Shown in pieces: positions 1-5,438 of a stretch of 5,438 nucleotides of DNA. Position 1 is the stretch's first letter; the number at the start of each line of letters is the position of its first letter. Origin of the DNA: Aurantimonadaceae bacterium (GTDB lineage Bacteria > Pseudomonadota > Alphaproteobacteria > Rhizobiales > Rhizobiaceae); contig QIIJ01000471.1 of NCBI GenBank assembly GCA_003232595.1, forward strand, positions 1 through 5,438, given 5' to 3'. The translations under genes were made by a program, and so were the position numbers. Below the pieces are notes generated by a model. The model saw only the letters and a program-made list of their open reading frames with translations, searched no databases and was not told where the DNA came from.

Positions 1-1158
1 TTTCATGCGCTCGCATCCGGCAAAGACTGTATAAATCTTGATCCCTGGGCCATGCGTCCGCAATTGTTGCAGGCGCTGGTGAAAACTGCGGCAGGCGAAA
101 TGCCAATCCTGATCGAAGGCATGATGGGCCTGTTCGATGGCGCTGCCGATGGTACAGGCTCTGTTGCTGATCTGGCGAGCCTTTTCAAACTGCCAGTGTT
201 GCTGGTGGTCGATGCGGCAAAACAATCCCATTCCGTCGCAGCTCTGGTCGAGGGGTTCAGCAATCATCGTGCCAATGTGGAAGTTACCGGTGTGGTGTTG
301 AACAGGGTCGGCAGCGCCCGTCATGAAAAGATGCTGCGCAGTGCTCTTGGTAATATTCCGGTTATCGGCGTTGTTCGGCGCATGGCCGAACTGACAATGC
401 CAGAGCGTCATCTTGGACTTGTGCTGGCCAGCGAACGGACGGACATTGGGCAATTTATCGATCGCGCTGCCGATATCATGGAACAGTCCGTAGATATGGA
501 TGCGCTTTTGGCGATGTTTTCGAAGGTTGCACAGCGCCAGCACAGACAATTCCCCGCCAGAATTCAACCACCCGGCCAGAATGTTGCGATTGCTCGCGAT
601 AAGGCATTTGCATTTATCTATCCTCATCTGCTGGAGGGTTGGCGCGAGCAGGGGGCATCGATTGAATTCTTTTCCCCGCTGGCCGATGAAAAACCAGTTC
701 GGAATGCAGATTCAATCTATTTGCCCGGCGGTTATCCCGAGCTCCATGCAGCAAGAATTGCCTCAAATGCAATTTTTATCGATGCGCTTGTGGATCACGC
801 CGCTAAAGGCACAATTATCTATGGCGAGTGTGGTGGTTACATGGTGCTGGGTGAGGGGTTGGTGGATGGCAATGGGCTTCGCCACAAAATGGCCGGACTG
901 CTGCCGCTGGTTACAAGTTTCGAAAACCCGAAACTGCATCTTGGCTATCGGACCGCGAAACCATTGCAGGATTGGCCATTTGCCGAAGGAAGGTCTGAAT
1001 TCAGTGCCCACGAATTTCATTACGCGAGTACGATCAGTGAAGAAAGCGCGACACCGCTTTTTTCCGTTAACGACGCATTTGGAGATGATCTTGGCACCGT
1101 TGGACTGGTACAAAAAAACATATCAGGATCATTTATGCATTTGATTGATCTGAAATAG
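1..1158 (+). CDS. cobB: Cobyrinic/hydrogenobyrinic acid a,c-diamide synthase, 5'-truncated by window edge
   Basis: This enzyme makes the a,c-diamide of the corrin ring in cobalamin synthesis, using ATP and glutamine-derived ammonia; it is cytoplasmic. The frame is open from base 1, and the residues before the first ATG (position 52) already match the family (NLDPWAM at fragment residues 13-19), so that ATG is internal. The N-terminal P-loop, probably some 45-55 residues, lies outside the window; 385 residues are visible. The ATPase half shows IEGMMGLFDG (38-47) and LNRVGSARHE (100-109). The C-terminal class I glutamine amidotransferase half shows LPGGYPELHA (241-250), the nucleophile Cys277 in YGECGGYMVLG, and HEFHY (337-341) with the catalytic-type histidine. 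The end (SGSFMHLIDLK) is normal for the family. It is the upstream member of a cobB-cobC-cobD run. Whether the substrate is hydrogenobyrinate (aerobic route, CobB) or cobyrinate (CbiA) cannot be settled here; CobB is inferred from its alphaproteobacterial neighbours. Confidence 0.95.
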   Translation, partial: FHALASGKDCINLDPWAMRPQLLQALVKTAAGEMPILIEGMMGLFDGAADGTGSVADLASLFKLPVLLVVDAAKQSHSVAALVEGFSNHRANVEVTGVVLNRVGSARHEKMLRSALGNIPVIGVVRRMAELTMPERHLGLVLASERTDIGQFIDRAADIMEQSVDMDALLAMFSKVAQRQHRQFPARIQPPGQNVAIARDKAFAFIYPHLLEGWREQGASIEFFSPLADEKPVRNADSIYLPGGYPELHAARIASNAIFIDALVDHAAKGTIIYGECGGYMVLGEGLVDGNGLRHKMAGLLPLVTSFENPKLHLGYRTAKPLQDWPFAEGRSEFSAHEFHYASTISEESATPLFSVNDAFGDDLGTVGLVQKNISGSFMHLIDLK

Positions 1159-1173
1159 AAACGATTGGTTGCA

Positions 1174-2175
1174 ATGATGACGATATTTCATGGGGGCAGG
1201 TTGGATGAAGCGGTCGCCCGTCACGGTGGACGGGCAAAAGAATGGCTGGACCTTTCAACCGCAATAAACCCGAAGGCCTGGCCGCTTGATGAGGTTTCAA
1301 TTCAGAACTGGCAAGGTTTGCCGCAGCAAAGCGAAATGAATTCACTTGTGACCGCCGCTCGCAAAACATACGGCACCGCAACCGATGCGCCCTGTTCGCT
1401 TGCAGGCGGATCTCAGGCGCATATTCAGGCGCTGCCCTATCTGTTCAAACCACAGCCAGTCGCTATTCTCGGTTTTACCTATCAGGAGCATGGCCTTTGC
1501 TGGCAGCGGGCCGGCCATGACGTGCTGGTTGCAGATGGTCTTGGCAGTGCCGAAGTATCGGCGCGCATTGTCATTGTGGTCAATCCAAACAATCCGGATG
1601 GCCGCACAGTCCTGCCCGATGAACTTGCAGGGCTTGCTTTGCGGCTCGCATCAAAAGGTGGATTGCTGCTTGTTGATGAGGCTTTTGCAGACCTTATGCC
1701 GGAAATCAGCGCCGCCGGTCATGCTGGCCAGCCGGGGCTTGTGGTGTTGCGCAGTTTTGGCAAGTTTTACGGACTTGCGGGGCTGCGACTGGGCTTCGCA
1801 TTCGGGCCTGAATTGCTGATGGAACGATTGCGTGATTTTCACGGTCCCTGGCCGATATCAGGCCCTGCAATTTCAGTTGGATCTGCAGCGCTTGCCGACA
1901 CAAAATGGGCAAGACGCGCGAGGACAAGGCTGGCAACCGGCCGCACAGAACTGGAAGGACTGTTGCAGGGAATGGGACTAAATATTGTCGGAGCGACTGA
2001 TCTTTTTGTTTTGGCGAGCCACGACAGGGCAGCAGCAATTCATGATCACCTTATCAGAAACCAGGTTTTGACAAGGCCGTTTCCCGGTCGTCAGGACTGG
2101 TTGCGTTTTGGAATTCCGGGTACCAAACACGGTATGAACCGGCTGAAAAAAGTGCTTTCAGAATTCATATGGTAA
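1174..2175 (+). CDS. cobC: CobC: PLP-dependent threonine-phosphate decarboxylase-like cobalamin biosynthesis protein
   Basis: This is a fold-type I PLP enzyme of the aminotransferase class I/II family, 333 residues long. It is the counterpart of Salmonella CobD, which decarboxylates L-threonine O-3-phosphate to (R)-1-amino-2-propanol phosphate, the linker between corrin ring and lower ligand. The N-terminus (MMTIFHGGRLDEAVARHGG) has the HGG...A..HGG pattern of CobC. Visible PLP signatures are NPNNPDGR (137-144), the Asp168 of LLVDEAFADL that pairs with the PLP ring nitrogen, the Schiff-base Lys197 in SFGKFYGLAGLRLGF, and Arg311 in WLRFGIPG, the expected carboxylate-binding arginine. The start was placed at ATG 1174; the next codon, ATG 1177, and an upstream TTG at 1165 are alternatives. 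No good Shine-Dalgarno precedes any of them, so coupling to cobB translation (stop only 15 nt upstream) is likely. The function is confident at family level; the exact substrate is inferred. Confidence 0.93.
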   Translation: MMTIFHGGRLDEAVARHGGRAKEWLDLSTAINPKAWPLDEVSIQNWQGLPQQSEMNSLVTAARKTYGTATDAPCSLAGGSQAHIQALPYLFKPQPVAILGFTYQEHGLCWQRAGHDVLVADGLGSAEVSARIVIVVNPNNPDGRTVLPDELAGLALRLASKGGLLLVDEAFADLMPEISAAGHAGQPGLVVLRSFGKFYGLAGLRLGFAFGPELLMERLRDFHGPWPISGPAISVGSAALADTKWARRARTRLATGRTELEGLLQGMGLNIVGATDLFVLASHDRAAAIHDHLIRNQVLTRPFPGRQDWLRFGIPGTKHGMNRLKKVLSEFIW

Positions 2176-2196
2176 GGCTGATTAGAGAAAAATTGA

Positions 2197-3144
2197 ATGA
2201 TCCTGTTTTTTGCCCTCCTATTAGACTGGTTCGTCGGCGATCCTGATCGATTGTGGAGGCGCATTCCCCATCCGGTTGCTTTGATCGGCATGGCCATTGA
2301 TTTCATTGACCAAAGATTGAACAGACCTGGCCTGACGGACGAAGATATCCGCAGGCATGGTATTGCCACGATTGTTATTGTCGTTGTCTTATCACTCTCT
2401 ACTGGTGCTGCAATTGCGCAAATTCTGTCAGGATTTGGCCCGGTCAGCTGGCTGATGGAAATTGCGCTGGTTTCGGTTTTTCTTGCACAAAAGAGCCTCA
2501 AAGATCATGTAAATGATGTGGCTGTTGCCCTTCGTCAGAAAGGGGTTAAGGCCGGTCGGACTGCGGTTGCAAAAATTGTTGGCCGTGATCCCGAGAAACT
2601 GGATAAATCGGGGGTCAGCCGCGCGGCCATTGAAAGCCTTGCCGAAAATTTTTCCGATGGAATTGTCGCACCGGCCCTGTGGTATGTACTACTGGGTCTG
2701 CCGGGGCTGATTGCCTATAAGGCAATTAACACAGCCGATTCAATGATTGCCCACAAAAACGAAAGATACCTGCAATTTGGTCGGGCAACTGCTTTGGTGG
2801 ATGATCTTGTGAACTGGCCAGCTGCCCGCCTTTCTGCCCTGTTAATAGCTATTGCAAGCAGCATTGGTGGTGGGTTACGCCATGGAGTTGCCATAATGGA
2901 CCGGGTCACACGTGATGCAGGCAGCCACCGTTCACCCAATGCCGGATGGCCTGAAACTGCAATGGCAGCGGCGCTTGATATTGCACTTGGCGGACTGCGC
3001 AATTATAGCAACCAAACCGTGCGGGAAACCCGTCTCAACATGGCTGGAAGACCTGATCTCGATGCAGGCGATATTGACCGTGCACTGGTGGTCTTTCACC
3101 GTAGTTGCTTTTCGCTATGGGTACTGGTTTTTCTGATCTCCTGA
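2197..3144 (+). CDS. cobD: Adenosylcobinamide-phosphate synthase (CobD/CbiB), integral membrane protein
   Basis: This protein attaches aminopropanol (phosphate) to the f-propionate side chain of adenosylcobyric acid, giving adenosylcobinamide (phosphate). The family sits in the inner membrane. At 315 residues it is close to the usual length. It starts with a hydrophobic segment followed by the family motif DWFVGDPDRLWRRIPHPVALIG-like stretch (about residues 9-30). Further signatures are ESLAENFSDG (146-155), NTADSMIAHKNERY (178-191), DDLVNWPAARLSA, and SHRSPNAGWPE (243-253). Several hydrophobic segments are visible: about 52-75 and 81-96, about 156-178, about 205-222, and the extreme C-terminus (LWVLVFLIS). 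The ATG at 2197 is 21 nt after the cobC stop and gives the normal N-terminus; its ribosome binding site is weak (AGAGAAA at 2184-2190). Being directly downstream of cobC, whose product it uses, supports both calls. Confidence 0.95.
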   Translation: MILFFALLLDWFVGDPDRLWRRIPHPVALIGMAIDFIDQRLNRPGLTDEDIRRHGIATIVIVVVLSLSTGAAIAQILSGFGPVSWLMEIALVSVFLAQKSLKDHVNDVAVALRQKGVKAGRTAVAKIVGRDPEKLDKSGVSRAAIESLAENFSDGIVAPALWYVLLGLPGLIAYKAINTADSMIAHKNERYLQFGRATALVDDLVNWPAARLSALLIAIASSIGGGLRHGVAIMDRVTRDAGSHRSPNAGWPETAMAAALDIALGGLRNYSNQTVRETRLNMAGRPDLDAGDIDRALVVFHRSCFSLWVLVFLIS

Positions 3145-3164
3145 CTGAAAATCTGATTGCGAAT

Positions 3165-3185
3165 GGCGAAATTTTGAATTTCGCC
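3165..3185. terminator. Perfect stem-loop after cobD, possible transcript end
   Basis: The arms GGCGAAATT (3165-3173) and AATTTCGCC (3177-3185) are perfectly complementary, giving a 9-bp stem around a 3-nt loop. It begins 20 nt after the cobD stop and separates the B12 genes from the next unit, as a terminator or 3'-end stabilising hairpin would. There is no T-tract on either side, so it is not a textbook intrinsic terminator. With a 3-nt loop and an A/T-rich upper stem, the top pairs probably open. A short operator-like palindrome is the alternative. Confidence 0.45.
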
Positions 3186-3202
3186 TGCGTCAACGAGTAA
3201 AA

Positions 3203-3241
3203 TTGTCATTTGGTTGAAAACGATTTATTAAGCAATTTAAA
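3203..3241 (+). promoter_or_regulatory. Candidate sigma70-type promoter upstream of the binding-protein gene
   Basis: The 133-nt gap between cobD and the next gene is more A/T-rich than its flanks and holds two overlapping hexamer pairs. The first is TTGTCA (3203-3208), a 17-nt spacer, then TATTAA (3226-3231). The second is TTGAAA (3214-3219), a 16-nt spacer, then TTTAAA (3236-3241). In each, the -35 matches 5 of 6 consensus bases and the -10 matches 4 of 6. Either would give a leader of roughly 30-45 nt. Such matches are common by chance in A/T-rich DNA, so the position is tentative; the need for a promoter somewhere in this gap is the stronger argument. Confidence 0.35.
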
Positions 3242-3266
3242 CGAGAGATGATATCAGTTACAACCA

Positions 3267-3271
3267 AAGGA
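3267..3271 (+). promoter_or_regulatory. Ribosome binding site fixing the start of the PhnD-family gene
   Basis: AAGGA lies 6 nt before ATG 3278, the best Shine-Dalgarno in the window. It favours this start over the in-frame ATG at 3248, which has no comparable site and would place ten polar residues in front of the signal peptide. Confidence 0.75.
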
Positions 3272-3277
3272 AATGCC

Positions 3278-4159
3278 ATGAGATCCCGATCCAGCCCGCA
3301 CTCTGTCAGAAATCCCGGTATGGCCCTGATAATTGCAATGGCAATATATCTGGTATTCGGATCAGGCCAGGCGATGTCTGAAATCAAGCTGGTATTTGGC
3401 GCCTATACTGCAGATAAGCCAACATCCACCGTCCGCAAGCTGAAGCCGGTATTGCGATATCTCGAGGCAGCCTTAAGCCGGAAACTGGGCGAAAAGGTCA
3501 CAATATCCACCCAGATTGCCAGAACCTACGAAAAAGGCATCGACAGCCTGGTGAATGGTGATGTGGATTTTGCCCGGTTTGGGCCAGCCTCTTATGTGAT
3601 TGCAAAACAACGCTCCAATGGTGTTACGCTTTTGGCGATGGAGGCAGTAAAGGGTAAAAAGACATTCAGCGGTATTATTGCAGTGAAATCTGACAGCCCG
3701 ATCCAGACTATTGCCGAGTTAAGGGGCAAAACCTTTGCATTCGGCAGCCGGTTTTCCACCATTGGACGTTACCTCTCACAAAGCCAGTTGTTGAATGCCG
3801 GTATCCGGGGTGATGATCTGAAAAGATTTGATTATCTTGACCGTCACGACCGGGTGGGAACAGCGGTTGGTGCCGGCGAATTTGAGGCCGGAGCATTAAA
3901 AGAATCCACTTTCAACAAGCTGAAGAAAAACAATGTTGCAATCCGCGAAATCTACAGGTTCGACAATGTCACCAAACCGTGGATAGCACGTTCGGGTCTG
4001 AAACCCCGACTGTCGGATGCCCTGAGAGAGGCTTTGCTTGAGGTGAAAGATCCCGTCGTGCTCAAGGCGATCAAGAAATCAGGATTTTTGTCCGGGCAGG
4101 ACGCCGACTACGACTTTGTTCGAAGCGCGATGGAAAAAAGCCGCCAGTTTGATAGCTGA
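3278..4159 (+). CDS. PhnD-family periplasmic substrate-binding protein, possibly a sensor partner
   Basis: This is an exported 293-residue binding protein of the phosphate/phosphite/phosphonate type (PhnD-like, periplasmic binding protein class II fold). It has a classic Sec signal peptide: an Arg-rich n-region (1-14), a hydrophobic core (about 15-28), and probable cleavage near SGQA-MS (about 32/33). Family landmarks are FGAYTADKPT at the start of the mature domain, DFARFGPASYVIAK (GPASYV at 102-107), the loop with Ser160-Thr161-Ile-Gly163 that corresponds to the anion-binding STSG of PhnD, His190 in the YLDRHDRVGTAV stretch, and GEFEAGA, where Glu203 replaces the usual Asp of DAGA. The protein contains no cysteine. 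No permease or ATPase gene is adjacent; a histidine kinase starts 29 nt downstream, suggesting the protein presents its ligand to that sensor. AioX is a PhnD-family precedent for this arrangement. The ligand is unknown; a transporter component encoded apart from its partners is the alternative. Confidence 0.85.
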   Translation: MRSRSSPHSVRNPGMALIIAMAIYLVFGSGQAMSEIKLVFGAYTADKPTSTVRKLKPVLRYLEAALSRKLGEKVTISTQIARTYEKGIDSLVNGDVDFARFGPASYVIAKQRSNGVTLLAMEAVKGKKTFSGIIAVKSDSPIQTIAELRGKTFAFGSRFSTIGRYLSQSQLLNAGIRGDDLKRFDYLDRHDRVGTAVGAGEFEAGALKESTFNKLKKNNVAIREIYRFDNVTKPWIARSGLKPRLSDALREALLEVKDPVVLKAIKKSGFLSGQDADYDFVRSAMEKSRQFDS

Positions 4160-4188
4160 TATATTCCCAATCACAGGACCCCGGGACA

Positions 4189-5438
4189 ATGCGTCTATCC
4201 ACTCAAATCATATCGGCAATGGTCGTTGTTGTCCTTGCAGTCGGTGCAATTTCGGGTGAAGCAGTTCGTTATCTTGAGGAAAATCGTCTCGAAAAAGAGC
4301 TGCAGATCCAGACCAATCAGATTATTTCGCTTTTGACAGGATTAACCCTTGAAAACATTATTTCCGAGGATATTCCTGAAATAACATCAGCCATCCAGGA
4401 AGCAGGACAACGTATTCGTTCTCTTATTTCAATCGAGGTGGAAAATGAGTCTGGCAGGGCGATTGCCAACTGGTCGCGTGGTAAATCGGCCCGCACAACC
4501 AAGCAGGTCGAATACAAAAACAATGTTGAGTTTGAAGGTGAAATATTTGGCCGGATGAAGGTCAGGTGGTCAACCCTTGAAAATCAGCTGCAGATTGAAG
4601 AAAGTGTTCAACAGGCGCGCGTTTATACAATCGGCGTGTTGGTATTGATGACATCAATGTTTTATCTGCTGATTTTCCGCATTATCCTTCGGCCTCTCTC
4701 TGTTGTTCATCAAAGAATGCTAGGCACAGCCAAGCGGTCAAATGGTCGGCGAACACCACTGCCGAGATTTTCAGCAATCGAGTTTCACCTACTGGACAAA
4801 TCGATCAATATGTTTGCCAATGTATCGAGGCAACAGGAAAAGCGTGAAATTGAACTTGAAAATGCTCGTCAGGCCTCTGAAATTGCCAGCCGGTCCAAAT
4901 CTGAATTTCTTGCCAATATGAGTCATGAGATCCGTACGCCAATGAACGGCGTCATTGGCATGGCTGAGTTGTTGCTCGAAACCTCGCTAGACCGTGACCA
5001 GCAATGTTATGCTGAAACAATATCCAAATCCGGTTCCGCATTGCTTGTCATAATTAATGACATTCTGGACTTTTCCAAAATTGAAGCTGGCAAACTTGAA
5101 TTGGACCCGACACCGTTTGATTTGCGCAAAGCAATTGAAGACGTCGTCGTATTGATGTCCGCAAGAGCACACCAGAAAGATATTGAAATAACGCTGCGTT
5201 ACAAACCTGATCTTCCCATCGGTTTTCTGGGCGATGTTGGCCGCATTCGCCAGGTAATTACTAATCTGGTTGGGAATGCGGTTAAATTCACCCCAAGCGG
5301 GCATGTTTCAATTGATATCGATGGAAAGGCAGATTCCCACAATGCAACACTGATGATTTCTGTCTCCGATACAGGCATTGGGATTCCAAGTGAGAATATT
5401 GCCTCAATATTCGGTGAATTTGAACAGGTTGACGGTGC
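4189..5438 (+). CDS. Membrane-bound sensor histidine kinase, probably hybrid, 3'-truncated by window edge
   Basis: The visible 416 residues form the N-terminal part of a two-component sensor kinase; the frame is open to the window edge. The order is: transmembrane segment 1 (about 7-24), a periplasmic region of about 120 residues (25-144) with no recognised domain, transmembrane segment 2 (about 145-167), a weak HAMP-like linker beginning RPLSVVHQRM and a charged probable coiled coil (about 214-236). Next come a HisKA dimerisation domain with phospho-acceptor His246 in SHEIRTPMNG, then the ATP-binding domain with the N box (Asn359 and Asn363 in NLVGNAVKF), the G1 box Asp394 in DTGIGI, and the F box starting at Phe408 (FGEFEQVDG). 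The H-box context and FSKIEAGKLEL are typical of BarA/LuxQ-like hybrid kinases, so receiver domains probably follow outside the window (inference). The start ATG 4189 has AGGA at 4175-4178. It is probably cotranscribed with the binding-protein gene 29 nt upstream. Confidence 0.9.
   Translation, partial: MRLSTQIISAMVVVVLAVGAISGEAVRYLEENRLEKELQIQTNQIISLLTGLTLENIISEDIPEITSAIQEAGQRIRSLISIEVENESGRAIANWSRGKSARTTKQVEYKNNVEFEGEIFGRMKVRWSTLENQLQIEESVQQARVYTIGVLVLMTSMFYLLIFRIILRPLSVVHQRMLGTAKRSNGRRTPLPRFSAIEFHLLDKSINMFANVSRQQEKREIELENARQASEIASRSKSEFLANMSHEIRTPMNGVIGMAELLLETSLDRDQQCYAETISKSGSALLVIINDILDFSKIEAGKLELDPTPFDLRKAIEDVVVLMSARAHQKDIEITLRYKPDLPIGFLGDVGRIRQVITNLVGNAVKFTPSGHVSIDIDGKADSHNATLMISVSDTGIGIPSENIASIFGEFEQVDG

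Noticed and set aside
52..54. ATG at 52 as the true start of cobB
   Set aside because: The in-frame codons before it encode conserved CobB residues, and the essential N-terminal P-loop would be missing, so this is an internal methionine.
2091..2501. Minus-strand open frame of 136 codons across the cobC-cobD junction
   Set aside because: It overlaps two well-supported genes on the opposite strand, and its translation is an unremarkable shadow sequence.
3248..3277. Upstream ATG at 3248 as start of the binding-protein gene
   Set aside because: It lacks a good ribosome binding site and adds ten residues ahead of an already complete signal peptide, while ATG 3278 has AAGGA at ideal spacing.
3145..3277. 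Cobalamin riboswitch in the intergenic region next to B12 genes
   Set aside because: No B12-box-like sequence is visible, the region is only 133 nt, and it lies downstream of the B12 genes, ahead of an unrelated unit.
3278..4159. AioX-type arsenite-binding protein
   Set aside because: The neighbouring kinase is suggestive, but the protein has no cysteine, and no arsenite oxidase genes are visible in the window.
4987..5304. Minus-strand open frame of 105 codons opposite the kinase
   Set aside because: It lies entirely antisense to the conserved HisKA and ATP-binding coding sequence, and its translation shows no recognisable motif.

Overview
The window looks like chromosomal DNA from an alphaproteobacterium. 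The evidence is CobB, CobC and CobD proteins of the Pseudomonas denitrificans/rhizobial type, a base composition of roughly half G+C (judged by eye), and tightly packed same-strand genes. I cannot name the genus. All five genes I can support are on the plus strand. No RNA genes, mobile elements, CRISPR arrays or long repeats were seen.

The left part (about 1-3144) is the downstream end of a cobalamin (vitamin B12) biosynthesis operon. The 3' portion of cobB (corrin a,c-diamide synthase) enters from the left edge. It is followed after about 15 nt by cobC (PLP-dependent, related to threonine-phosphate decarboxylase), and after 21 nt by cobD (adenosylcobinamide-phosphate synthase, a membrane protein). 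Together they cover amidation of the corrin ring, formation of the aminopropanol side-chain precursor, and attachment of that precursor to the ring. A perfect 9-bp stem-loop lies 20 nt after cobD and marks the end of the B12 module.

The right part (about 3145-5438) is a separate unit. A 133-nt intergenic region with weak promoter-like hexamers leads into an exported PhnD-family substrate-binding protein (phosphate/phosphonate/oxyanion-binding fold) with a strong ribosome binding site. It is followed after 29 nt by a membrane-bound histidine kinase of the type usually found in hybrid kinases, which runs off the right edge. No permease or ATPase separates or precedes them. The most attractive reading is therefore a periplasmic binding protein that feeds a two-component sensor, comparable to AioX-AioS or to the PhnD-like sensor domain of TtrS, rather than a transporter. 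This pair is the most interesting part of the window. Its ligand is unknown.
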